In this document: in pieces, positions 43,603 to 52,162 of the stretch | Numbering within the stretch: position 1 is the first letter of the stretch | Layout: each line of letters begins with the position of its first letter | From: Verrucomicrobiia bacterium | Lineage (GTDB): Bacteria > Verrucomicrobiota > Verrucomicrobiia > Limisphaerales > JADLHS01 | Direction of reading: 5' to 3' | Assembly: GCA_011525685.1 (NCBI GenBank) | Contig: WYBW01000080.1 | Coordinates: 1 to 64,000 of the forward strand | Length of the DNA stretch: 64,000 bases | Made by a program: the position numbers and the translations under genes | The notes under the pieces: model-generated | The model's input: only the letters and a program-made list of their open reading frames with translations | Databases searched by the model: none | What the model was told of the DNA's origin: nothing

Positions 43603-46600
43603 TCACGGCGAACGGAGGTCGCTGGTGAAATGATACCGTCCAGAGCCCGCCGCCAGCACCACACCGTCAGACTCCACTCGCAGCAACTTCAGTCCGCGCA
43701 AGCCTGTTGCCGGAGCCAGACCGACCTCTCCACCGATCGGCGACACAGGGTTGGCACGATGGGCTTCGCGTTGCAACAGCAACGGCCGACCATTCTCGCG
43801 CACCGACGCGGGTGTAGTCGTCGGCATAAGAATGGTCGCCGTGGTATTCGGCGGAATTTCCACCTCAAGCGTGAACCGGCTCTCATCCCGCTTCCACGCA
43901 CTGGCGATGCGGCCATAGGGTGAATCATGATGCGCCTTCACCCACGTCAAATCGCCGACGACCGCCGGCCGGATGATGCTTCTTTTGAACCCAGGGGCGG
44001 ACGGATCAGGACGAATGCCGGCCAGGCCGCTGTAAAACCATTCCTCGGCATGGCCCAGCATGCAGTGGTTGTGGGACGAGTTCGGATTCGCGTCCCACGC
44101 CTCGGTGAGCGTCGTCGCTCCTTTGCGCAGTTGGTCGGCGTAGCCCGGCCCGTCCGTTTGGGTGACGAGGTCGTACAGCACATCACTGCGACCGGCATCG
44201 GTCAATGCACGGACGACATACATGAAGCCCACGTCGCCGGCTGTGACGCGGTTGCCGTTGGACTCAATCGAGCGAACCAGGGAAGCCAGAACGGTGTCAC
44301 GATGAGCATGTTCCACCAAACCCAAAACCAACGGCATGGCTTGCGCCGTCTGACTGCCCGTGTCGTATTGACCGGTGTCAGAATTGAAGAACCGCGCATT
44401 GAAGGCAGCGCGAGCTGCGGCGGCCAGTTTCTCATACCGAGTTGCTTCCTCCAGTTTGCCCAACCGGCGCGCCATTTCGGCCACGATGACCAGATCACCG
44501 TAATAGACCGCGGTGGCAGTCAGGCCGAAAGAGGTCAGTTGCGACGGGCCGGGATCACGCGGGCCGATGTCGTACCAATCGCCCAAGCCATGCGCAACAA
44601 TGTGATTGGTCGCCCGGCGGCCCAGATATTCCACATACCGAGCCATGACGTCGTAGTGACGTTCGAGCAGGCTCGCGTCGCCGTAAAACTGTTCGACCTG
44701 CCAGGGATTGAACGCTACGGCACTGCCCCACTCGGGTGAGTCCCGGAATCCGCCGCTGAACACGGTGTATTCGGGGGCAATGTCCGGCACCAAACCATTC
44801 TCCAACTGGGACTCGCGCATGTCCTGCGAGACTTTCGCGTAGAAAGTTGGCGTCCGGAAATTGAACATGATGCCGCGTCCGAGCAGATGCGACACCTCCA
44901 GCCAGCCGAGCTTCTCGCGATGCGGACAATCCGTGAGCACGCTCTGCAGATTGCAGCGGATGGCCGCGAGGATGAGCTTGTGAATCTGGTTGATCAGCGG
45001 ATTCGAGCACTCGAAATCGCCGACGACTTCGGCGGAACTGTGCAGCCACTGGCTTTTCAATTCGAGAGCCCGTGGGGTTTGCGTCGCCGGAGGCTTTGCC
45101 AGCGCATTGCGTGGACCTGGGCGTTGGACCTCGCCGGCAGGGAAGCTGACACCGACAGCTTGCGCCCCCTCTACCTGCACATAGCGAAAACCGTAGTAAG
45201 AAAACCGCGGCGACCAGGTCTCGACGCCGTTGCCGCGCAGCGTATAGGAAAACGACACTGGCCCGCCGGAACTGCGTTGCGAAACCAACCCCGTGTCGGC
45301 CAACAATTCGCCCGGGATCATTTTGACCGTCGCCCCTGCCAGTCCCCGTACGGCAAGCTCGGGCCAGCCGGAAACGTTTTGTCCCAGATCATAAACGAAC
45401 AAACCGGCCTTCGGCTCCGTGATCTTCACCGGTGTAAACTCCTCGATGACTTTGATCGGCGGCGCAGTTTGAGCGCGCAACGTTCCACCCGGCCCCGCGG
45501 CGATGTGTGCCGGTTTCCAGGCGCGATGGTTGAATCCCGGACGATCCCAACCCGGCATTTCCCGTCGCGCGTCGTAATCCTCACCGCCATAAACGCACGA
45601 AAACGTGATCGGCCCGGATGCGGTCTTCCATTGGTCATCAGTGCCGATTAACGTGGTCGTTCCATCGGTGTGTTCGACGTGGAGTTGCAGAATCAGCTTT
45701 GGCGGGCCGAATGAACCGCGGAATTTCACGTAGCGTCCACCCACGACGTTGTACATGCCGTTGCCGAGCATGACGCCGAAAGCGTTTGCGCCACGCTGCA
45801 ACTGCCGGGTCACGTCATAAGTGCTGTACAGGCAGGTATCGCGATAATCCGTCCAGCCCGGGTCAATCACATGGTCGCCCACGCGCTGGCTGTTCAACCG
45901 CAGTTCATAATGACCAAGGCCACAAACGTAAACTGTCGCGCGCCGGATGGGCTTCCCCAACTCGAACTCACGGCGGAACACCGGCGGTGGCAGCGATGCC
46001 TGACTGATTTCTCCCCACGGTTGCGCACCATATTGACCCAGCACGCGCACTGGCGGCCACGAAGCATCTTCAAACGCCGCGCTGTGCCAGCCTTCGGGTG
46101 CTTGGTCACTGGCCTTCCACGAACCGTCCACCGGCACAACCAGCGTTCGCCCATCGGCGAGCAGGATTTCCAGTTTCCCGATCAAACCCGCCTCGTTCGG
46201 TGTCGAACCGGCATTGCCCGCCTCCACGGCCAGCACGTTTTCGCCGGCCAAGAGCAGCGCTGTCACTTCGCCTTCGAACGCAGTCTCCCATCGGTCCCCC
46301 GTCAGTGCGGCTTTTCCGTTGATGAACAGAGTGAAGCTGTTGTCTGCCGTCATGACCACACGCGCCCGGGCGACTTTCGCGTCCGAGGGAACTGAGAAGC
46401 GCCTTCTGAAGAAACGCCTGCCGGGAGGGAATTTCCCGTTCGTGTCCGGTTCGCTGGTCCAGACCCAGACACAATCACCCAACCCTGACTGAGCTTCGCT
46501 TGCACCGCCAATCCAACGCGCGGGCAACCAATCCTCGGTAGTGAGCAATCCCATGGTCCACGTCGCTGTGGCGCTCCAGGCCGAAGTCCTGCCGTTCACG

Positions 46601-46959
46601 TCCCAGACGCGGACCTTCCAAAAACAGCGTTGCCGCCCAGCGAGTGGCTTCCCGGCGTAAGGGACAAGGATGCTTTGATCGGACTCAACCCTGCCACTGT
46701 CCCACAGGTCAGCTTTGCCCGGCTTCAAGAGCCGTTCGCTGGAAGCGACGAGTATATGATAAGCCGTCTGCCGCTGGCCGCGCTCGGCTTTGCGGTCGCT
46801 TTGAAGCACCCAACTGAGTCGCGGTGTCTGGGTGTCAATCCCCAGCGGATTCGCTTGGTATTCGCACTCCAGTTGCCTTGGCTGCAATGCGCCCCAAGCC
46901 GCGCAAGTCGTGAGTGTGATGATGGCAACCCATCCCGATACCCGATTCATCCCGTTCAT
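43603..46959 (-). CDS. Alpha-L-rhamnosidase (GH78), exported
   Basis: An 1118-aa secreted glycosidase that releases terminal L-rhamnose from glycans. Signal about 1-23; then LECEYQANPLGIDTQTPRLSW, the fibronectin-like family start; the jelly-roll part with ARVVMTADNSFTLFING; the (alpha/alpha)6 barrel with LTDCPHREKLGWLE (the family acid signature) and WGSAVAFNPW, HGLGDWYDIGP; and the C-terminal beta domain with GATTLTEAWD and HCMLGHAEEWFYSGLAGI. ATG 46959 is chosen (ATG 46950 is close). It lies tail-to-start near the FucI-like isomerase gene, which suggests rhamnose or fucose use. Confidence 0.94.
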   Translation of the reverse strand: MNGMNRVSGWVAIITLTTCAAWGALQPRQLECEYQANPLGIDTQTPRLSWVLQSDRKAERGQRQTAYHILVASSERLLKPGKADLWDSGRVESDQSILVPYAGKPLAGRQRCFWKVRVWDVNGRTSAWSATATWTMGLLTTEDWLPARWIGGASEAQSGLGDCVWVWTSEPDTNGKFPPGRRFFRRRFSVPSDAKVARARVVMTADNSFTLFINGKAALTGDRWETAFEGEVTALLLAGENVLAVEAGNAGSTPNEAGLIGKLEILLADGRTLVVPVDGSWKASDQAPEGWHSAAFEDASWPPVRVLGQYGAQPWGEISQASLPPPVFRREFELGKPIRRATVYVCGLGHYELRLNSQRVGDHVIDPGWTDYRDTCLYSTYDVTRQLQRGANAFGVMLGNGMYNVVGGRYVKFRGSFGPPKLILQLHVEHTDGTTTLIGTDDQWKTASGPITFSCVYGGEDYDARREMPGWDRPGFNHRAWKPAHIAAGPGGTLRAQTAPPIKVIEEFTPVKITEPKAGLFVYDLGQNVSGWPELAVRGLAGATVKMIPGELLADTGLVSQRSSGGPVSFSYTLRGNGVETWSPRFSYYGFRYVQVEGAQAVGVSFPAGEVQRPGPRNALAKPPATQTPRALELKSQWLHSSAEVVGDFECSNPLINQIHKLILAAIRCNLQSVLTDCPHREKLGWLEVSHLLGRGIMFNFRTPTFYAKVSQDMRESQLENGLVPDIAPEYTVFSGGFRDSPEWGSAVAFNPWQVEQFYGDASLLERHYDVMARYVEYLGRRATNHIVAHGLGDWYDIGPRDPGPSQLTSFGLTATAVYYGDLVIVAEMARRLGKLEEATRYEKLAAAARAAFNARFFNSDTGQYDTGSQTAQAMPLVLGLVEHAHRDTVLASLVRSIESNGNRVTAGDVGFMYVVRALTDAGRSDVLYDLVTQTDGPGYADQLRKGATTLTEAWDANPNSSHNHCMLGHAEEWFYSGLAGIRPDPSAPGFKRSIIRPAVVGDLTWVKAHHDSPYGRIASAWKRDESRFTLEVEIPPNTTATILMPTTTPASVRENGRPLLLQREAHRANPVSPIGGEVGLAPATGLRGLKLLRVESDGVVLAAGSGRYHFTSDLRSP

Positions 46960-47032
46960 AGTCCTCTTCGACCTTGCCTGATGGTTGTCCGAGGATGCAA
47001 GGCACAACTCGGGGCAAGGTTATTGGACCGAT

Positions 47033-47190
47033 CTCCCTCACCCTTACCCTCTCCCGCTGGGAGAGGGAACAGCACTCGCACGTTTCAACTCTGGCGGACG
47101 AGCGTTCAATGGATTCCGTGTTCCGATGGTCGAGAGGTCGGAGAACCATTCTCCCTCTCCCAGCGGGAGAGGGCCGGGGTGAGGGCGAAC
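47033..47190. repeat. Dispersed palindromic repeat, family B (copy 2)
   Basis: CCCTCTCCCGCTGGGAGAGGG on the left and CCCAGCGGGAGAGGGCCGGG on the right. It occupies most of the 283-base gap between the GH78 start and the FucI-like stop. Confidence 0.8.
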
Positions 47191-47242
47191 CGCACGAGTA
47201 CAAGCTGCCACGAACCCTCACGTCCTCCCCTGCACATCGCCA

Positions 47243-48748
47243 TCAGCACACCCGTTTCACTTCCAACTCCAGCAGCGCCCCCAGCTTCTCGATCTTGCTC
47301 GCGATATGCCCCACGCCGATGGCGCAATGATGCGCCGGTCCGGCCTGCGACCACTCGTTCATGAACCGCTTCGCGCCGATGCTGAAACGGTATCGGCTGT
47401 TTGTGTTCCCGATTTGCAGCACCGGCCCGGCCACGGATTCACCCTCCGCCACCAGCAACGACAGTTTTCCTCCCGCGCCTTGCACCACCGACAGCAAGGT
47501 TACCGGCCCGTGCTTCACGGTCATTTGAATCGAAAGACCTTTACCCGGCTTGCCGTGGTACACCGGCAACGGCACGAGACCCACGCGCCCCTCCGCGATC
47601 GCAAAATGCGCCGGACCATCGTGACCGAGCAACACCACGTCGTCATTGAAGTCGGCCAGATAAAACTCCGAGAACGATCCGCCCGCGCCGAACAAATCCA
47701 TGATCTTCATCGCCTGGACGTTCTTGATCTCGCACTCGCCCGCCACCGGCACGTTGTGGCCAGTGAGCAACGTGTTGCCCGCGATCACCGACGTGACGAT
47801 GTCGCGATACGCCAGGCCATCCTCGCTCTCGTAGTAGTAAGCCAGCGCGCCGAGATCGTGCTGCTTTACCAGCGCATCCAGCGCGCAGGAAGTTTTCGCC
47901 GCGCGGATGAGTTCGCCTTTCTCGCACTCGGGCGACACGTCGAACTCGCGGCGGAATTGTTTCAACTTTGTCGCGACCTGCCGGGCCGTCACCGCCTCGC
48001 GCAACTTGTGCAACGCGCACATCTCGATCAGCTCGAAATGATTTCCGAACGCGGCGGATTGCTGCGTCAGGTCGCTGTAAACGTCCAACATTCCGCAGTA
48101 ATAATGACCGAGCACGCCCACGCGATTCCGGCGCATCGCGCTCGCGACCTTCGCCGCGTCCACCCAATCCTGAATCTCCCGCCACGCCTCCTCGTCCGCG
48201 AGATGGCCCGTCACGAGATGATACGGAATGTTGGCGCGATTGAACACGCACGCGATCTCCGGCGCGGAACACGCCTGGCAATGCTCCAGCCAGAGGCCCG
48301 TCATCAAACCGCGGTCGCCGAGCGCGTTGAACTGCGCGTAATCCAGTTGCGGCACGGGCTGAAGATTCAGCACCACCACCGGCACGCGCGCGGCCTGCAC
48401 CACCGGCAGCACCGTGGACGACAACGCGTAAGTGGAGACGTAGAGGAAAATCAAATCCACCTCCTCACGCCGGAACAACGACGCGGCGACGCGGGCCTTG
48501 GCCGGACTGTCCACCAACCCGGCGTCAATCAGTTGAATAGTAGGGTCGTCGCGCTGCGACGACTGGACGGCGCGGCGCGCCGTCCCCACCACAGAACCGG
48601 CTCGCGAAGACGCTCGCCCCACCAATATCCTCTGCGCGATTTGCTTCTGATAACCAACGAGCCGGTTTTTCAAACCCTTGAACTGCGGCCAATACGTGTC
48701 GAGGCCGATACCGAAGAGGCCGAGGCGGGTGGGGGTTGAGGAATTCAT
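47243..48748 (-). CDS. L-fucose/L-arabinose isomerase-like protein, with repeat-encoded insert
   Basis: A 501-aa cytoplasmic protein of the FucI/AraA-like fold: start LGLFGIGLDTYWPQFKGLKNR, LIFLYVSTYALSSTVLPVVQ, LGHYYCGMLDVYSDLTQQSA, TLLTGHNVPVAGECEIKN and HDGPAHFAIAEG. Such proteins isomerise or bind aldose sugars; the exact sugar is not known. Residues 43-69 (about 48540-48622) are an extra segment made by a palindromic repeat in frame, with GRASSRAGS at its start. The frame is intact after it, so the protein probably tolerates it. Next to the GH78 rhamnosidase. Confidence 0.85.
   Translation of the reverse strand: MNSSTPTRLGLFGIGLDTYWPQFKGLKNRLVGYQKQIAQRILVGRASSRAGSVVGTARRAVQSSQRDDPTIQLIDAGLVDSPAKARVAASLFRREEVDLIFLYVSTYALSSTVLPVVQAARVPVVVLNLQPVPQLDYAQFNALGDRGLMTGLWLEHCQACSAPEIACVFNRANIPYHLVTGHLADEEAWREIQDWVDAAKVASAMRRNRVGVLGHYYCGMLDVYSDLTQQSAAFGNHFELIEMCALHKLREAVTARQVATKLKQFRREFDVSPECEKGELIRAAKTSCALDALVKQHDLGALAYYYESEDGLAYRDIVTSVIAGNTLLTGHNVPVAGECEIKNVQAMKIMDLFGAGGSFSEFYLADFNDDVVLLGHDGPAHFAIAEGRVGLVPLPVYHGKPGKGLSIQMTVKHGPVTLLSVVQGAGGKLSLLVAEGESVAGPVLQIGNTNSRYRFSIGAKRFMNEWSQAGPAHHCAIGVGHIASKIEKLGALLELEVKRVC
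48540..48622 (-). repeat. Palindromic repeat inside the FucI-like gene
   Basis: GGGTCGTCGCGCTGCGACGA and GGACGGCGCGGCGCGCCGTC hairpins are followed by GCTCGCGAAGACGCTCG. It is related to family A (GTCGCGCTGCGAC stem). It adds about 27 codons without a stop or frameshift. Confidence 0.8.
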
Positions 48749-48752
48749 CGGG

Positions 48753-49532
48753 TTAACGTGAACGTGCGCGAAGGGCGTTAGTCACCGACGACGTTCGATT
48801 TGTCTCTGCATGACCGTCTTGTTGAGTCATTGCTTTCTGTTGATCGGATGCTCTGATCAGTTTGTACACCGGCCGTATCTCCCACACGGCTCCCCTTCTG
48901 AGATCGAACCACTCGTAACTCGCCTCATACTTGTTCTTGAGTGTCAGTGTGTGTAACCATTGATCGCCTTCCTTGAACGTCAGGACGCGGAAGTCCGACG
49001 AAACGGAGACGGCATGCACCATGGAGCGAGGCTGTCCAGACTGTACGATGTCGTATGGTCGGCCAACGTCGTTGATCACGATCCAATAGCCGTTGCCATC
49101 CTCCCAATGCCCCACCCAAGTGTCTGACCGGAACGCCGAAGCATCCCAAGGTGATCCCGCTTCAATTGGGACATCCCCACGCATGCGCAGCGTCGCTTCC
49201 TCCACCAGCCCCTTGTAGTTGGCGTGGTTGTCGCAGGTCGGTTGATATTGTTGGTCGAGCCCACGCCAAACTCTAAGCACACGGTCAAGATGGCCATCTT
49301 CGATTTGAGCCAGAGATGTTCGAAGCAAGTCACCTGTCGCGCCGCCATGCCAAGCGTTGTAGTTGAACCGAGTGAGGACATTGCTTAACGCCCAAATGCA
49401 CGTGGCGGTTGCTCCGATTGCCAGAATACCCAAGGTGATTCGCAAGGTCCGGCTACCTCGAAACTCAGAAATCAACCATGCTATTGGCAGAGCGATTATG
49501 ATCGCGATCAAGAGTAAGGCCAGAGGTGACAT
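48753..49532 (-). CDS. Hypothetical membrane protein
   Basis: A 259-aa protein with two N-terminal membrane spans (about 3-20 and 32-52) and a soluble part of about 200 residues with LRVWRGLDQQYQPTC, EDGNGYWIVINDVGRP and a C-terminal Gln/Arg-rich tail. I do not recognise the family. It reads towards the FucI-like gene and ends four bases before its start, which is closer than expected for unrelated genes; co-transcription is possible but unproved. Confidence 0.6.
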   Translation of the reverse strand: MSPLALLLIAIIIALPIAWLISEFRGSRTLRITLGILAIGATATCIWALSNVLTRFNYNAWHGGATGDLLRTSLAQIEDGHLDRVLRVWRGLDQQYQPTCDNHANYKGLVEEATLRMRGDVPIEAGSPWDASAFRSDTWVGHWEDGNGYWIVINDVGRPYDIVQSGQPRSMVHAVSVSSDFRVLTFKEGDQWLHTLTLKNKYEASYEWFDLRRGAVWEIRPVYKLIRASDQQKAMTQQDGHAETNRTSSVTNALRARSR

Positions 49533-49660
49533 GATTTCCTAGTTGCGGTAGTTCTGATTGGCGCGTTCAACCTTCAAGCTCAGCCCAAGCGAGTCGAGCG
49601 GAGCTGGGAGACCTGACCCTCAGCCCGTGAGAGAACTTGAGCGACCTCGCACTTGTCTGC

Positions 49661-49727
49661 CTCGCCCCGTGGAGTAAGCGCAGAGGCATCGCCAACCTCC
49701 AGCCCTGGTCCTACTCCACGGGGCGAG
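49661..49727. repeat. Perfect 16-bp inverted repeat
   Basis: CTCGCCCCGTGGAGTA (49661-49676) and TACTCCACGGGGCGAG (49712-49727), with a 35-base loop. Not followed by T, so not a terminator. Confidence 0.8.
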
Positions 49728-49883
49728 CCGCCTCTCTCGTGGGCCGAGCCCCGGCCGCCGCGATTCGTAAAGGGCTTCTACACCCGCGCCCGCGTCCCCG
49801 TCAATCCCCGCGTTTCAACAATTTTTGAATTGCTCATCTGCGCTCAACCGCGCTGATTTGAAAGGGCATGGCTTGTCGCGCGA

Positions 49884-50115
49884 TTCTCCCTCACCCTTGA
49901 TCCCTCTCCCGCTGGGAGAGGTAGATAGCAGCCGTTCGCTCAATCTTATCCGACCACCTTCCGGCATTTTCGGTCGCACCATCTTTCGCGAAACCGGCGG
50001 AAGACTCTCCCTCTCCCAATGCCGGGTCTTCGCCTCAGGCTTCGACGCGGCTGACTGGGTCGCGCCATAGCGCAGCGAAGTTGGACGGACGTGGGCCAGA
50101 GTGAGGGAGAGTCGT
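49884..50115. repeat. Dispersed palindromic repeat, family B (copy 3, extended)
   Basis: CCCTCTCCCGCTGGGAGAGG on the left; on the right CTCCCTCTCCCAATGCCGGG and GTGGGCCAGAGTGAGGGAGA, with about 80 additional bases compared to the copies at 18650 and 47033. Confidence 0.65.
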
Positions 50116-50220
50116 CCGAGAATCGAAGGCGATAAATTGCTCTTCAAGCCTCCGGCTCTACTCGGGGTCGCTGACGCCAAACTGGACGGGGCTTAAGCCC
50201 TCGTAGGCCGATAGTCCGAT

Positions 50221-50838
50221 TCATCGCCAGCAACGATACACGTAGGCCGGGGGCAGGTTGCGCCAGATGATGGGCGAGGTTTCCACGCGAGCGAACTCCC
50301 GGAACATCAGTTTCCGGAAGCGCAAGGTCGTCGGATAGTACCGCGCGTGAGCATAGGCAAACGCGACGAACTGGCCGCCGGGCGAAAGGGCGCGCACGAT
50401 GGCGTTCATGATGCGGTCCTGGGTTGCGGGGAGCATGTTGCCCCAAGCCAGACCGCTGACGACACAGTCCGCCCGGCCGCGACCCACGTAACGGTCCAGG
50501 TTTTCCGCCGAATCATGGATGGCGGCGCAACGCGGCAACCGGAGGCGCAGCACCGCCAGATTGGTGGGGTTGATCTCCAAGGCCAGCAAACGTCCCCGGT
50601 CTTCCAGGCGTTCGAGCAGCAAGCTGGTGAAGGAGCCGGTTCCCGGCCCGAGCTCGACCACGATACCCCAAGGGGGAAACACGCAACTGTCAACGACGGC
50701 GCGAGAGAGTTCCTCGGAACTCGGCCAGAACGCCCCTACGGTGAGGGGTTCCTCCAGAAATGCCCCGACAAACCGAAGCGCCGAAGCCACACCACCCGCC
50801 CGGTTGATTCTTCCCGCACCGACACCTTCTGATTTCAT
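50221..50838 (-). CDS. SAM-dependent methyltransferase (phospholipid N-methyltransferase-like)
   Basis: A 205-aa class I methyltransferase. GAFWPSSEELSRAVVD and IVVELGPGTGSFT (motif I) are the start of the fold; LLALEINPTN is motif II and DCVVSGLAWGNM motif IV. The pattern matches bacterial PmtA-like/rRNA-dimethylase-like enzymes that act on lipids. The single-domain length fits PmtA. No lipid genes are nearby, so the substrate is inference. Confidence 0.8.
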   Translation of the reverse strand: MKSEGVGAGRINRAGGVASALRFVGAFLEEPLTVGAFWPSSEELSRAVVDSCVFPPWGIVVELGPGTGSFTSLLLERLEDRGRLLALEINPTNLAVLRLRLPRCAAIHDSAENLDRYVGRGRADCVVSGLAWGNMLPATQDRIMNAIVRALSPGGQFVAFAYAHARYYPTTLRFRKLMFREFARVETSPIIWRNLPPAYVYRCWR

Positions 50839-50931
50839 AAGTGATCCGCACTCGCTTCCAATCTGACCGCCGTCGGGCGTTGCCGCGCGCCAGAAATGTT
50901 CCTCGCCACCAAACGTCCAGGCCAGTCTGCC

Positions 50932-52083
50932 TTACCGCCGGAATGAACTGGTAAAATCCGTCGCCTCCACCTGCACGACCTTCTTCTGCACCTTCGATTC
51001 GGCAATGAGCTGGTTTAACCGCTTCTCCCAGCCGGCGCCGTCCATCGGCAGCTCAACCGTTTCGTTCAACAATGAGGAATAAACCATCACGTTCGCCAGT
51101 TCGACCGAGTGGATGCCTTCCGCGCCCGGGGCGATCAGCGGCTCGCCGTCGAGGATGGCGTTCACAAAATTCTGGACCATGATGGCGTGCGGGATGACGG
51201 CGTTCTCGAAGGGAATTTCGATGTTCCACACGTCCGGCTTCACGAAACCTTGTTTGGCCGTCTGGCTGAACTGAATCATGTCGGCTTCATTCCGCGTGAA
51301 AGCGATGCGGTTGTTCTCCATGACCAACCGGCCCAGCGTGCCCACGATCTCGAAACGGTTTGTGCCCGGCGCTTCTCCGGTGGAACTGACAAACACGCCG
51401 GTCGCGCCGTTACCCCACTCCAGGTAGGCTGTGACGTTGTCCTCGACCTCGATCTGATGAAACCGGCCAAGCTGACAAAACCCGCGCACGCGTTTGGGCA
51501 TGCCGACCAGCCACTGCAGCGTGTCGAGATTGTGCAGGCACTGGTTGAGCAGCACGCCGCCACCCTCGCCCTTCCACGTCGCGCGCCAGCCGCCGCTCGC
51601 GTAATACGCCTCGGTCCGATACCAGTCGGTGTTGATCCAGTTGACACGGACAATCTGGCCGAGGTCGCCGTCCTGAATCAGCTTGAGGACCTTCTTGTAG
51701 CGCGGTTCGGTGCGCAGTTGAAACATGCCGCCGAAAACCACCTTGGGATGCTCCCGGCTGACGGCAATGAGCCGCTCCGCGTCCGCCTTGTGCGAGGAAA
51801 TCGGTTTCTCGACCATCGCGTGAACACCGGCCTTCAGTGCCGCTATCCCCAGGGTCGTGTGCTGAAAATGCGGCGTGGCAATGATGACCGCGTCCACCTC
51901 GCCAGATTGGATCAGCGCCTCGCCGTCCGTGAACGTCTTGAGCGGCTGGTAGCGGTCCAATGGCGCGACCGCATCGCACACCGCAACGAGTTCGCAACGG
52001 GTGACTTTCTGGTTCTGAAGATAATCGGCGTGGTATTTGCCGATGTTGCCCATCCCGATGATGCCAAGTCGCACTTTTTCCAT
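50932..52083 (-). CDS. Gfo/Idh/MocA family oxidoreductase
   Basis: A 383-aa NAD(P)-dependent oxidoreductase. RLGIIGMGNIGKYHADYLQN is the dinucleotide-binding start; VDAVIIATPHFQHTTL and MVEKPISSHKADAERLIAVS (EKP motif with catalytic Lys) follow; the C-terminal substrate domain includes GGGVLLNQCLHNLDTLQWLVG with the family's catalytic His. Members oxidise sugar alcohols or amino sugars; the substrate here is not evident. It is likely linked to the carbohydrate genes in the same region only by trend. Confidence 0.92.
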   Translation of the reverse strand: MEKVRLGIIGMGNIGKYHADYLQNQKVTRCELVAVCDAVAPLDRYQPLKTFTDGEALIQSGEVDAVIIATPHFQHTTLGIAALKAGVHAMVEKPISSHKADAERLIAVSREHPKVVFGGMFQLRTEPRYKKVLKLIQDGDLGQIVRVNWINTDWYRTEAYYASGGWRATWKGEGGGVLLNQCLHNLDTLQWLVGMPKRVRGFCQLGRFHQIEVEDNVTAYLEWGNGATGVFVSSTGEAPGTNRFEIVGTLGRLVMENNRIAFTRNEADMIQFSQTAKQGFVKPDVWNIEIPFENAVIPHAIMVQNFVNAILDGEPLIAPGAEGIHSVELANVMVYSSLLNETVELPMDGAGWEKRLNQLIAESKVQKKVVQVEATDFTSSFRR

Positions 52084-52162
52084 GCGCCGGAAGTGTAGCG
52101 ACAGGATTCCGCGTGCCCAGACGAATTTTAGCGGTGCGTGATCACCGTTCGGGGGAAAGCCT

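Larger units (their letters stand above)
49533..50220. other. 688-base intergenic region, repeats only
   Basis: Holds a perfect 16-bp inverted repeat (49661-49727) and a family-B repeat (49884-50115). No protein-like frame is seen in the rest. Confidence 0.55.
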
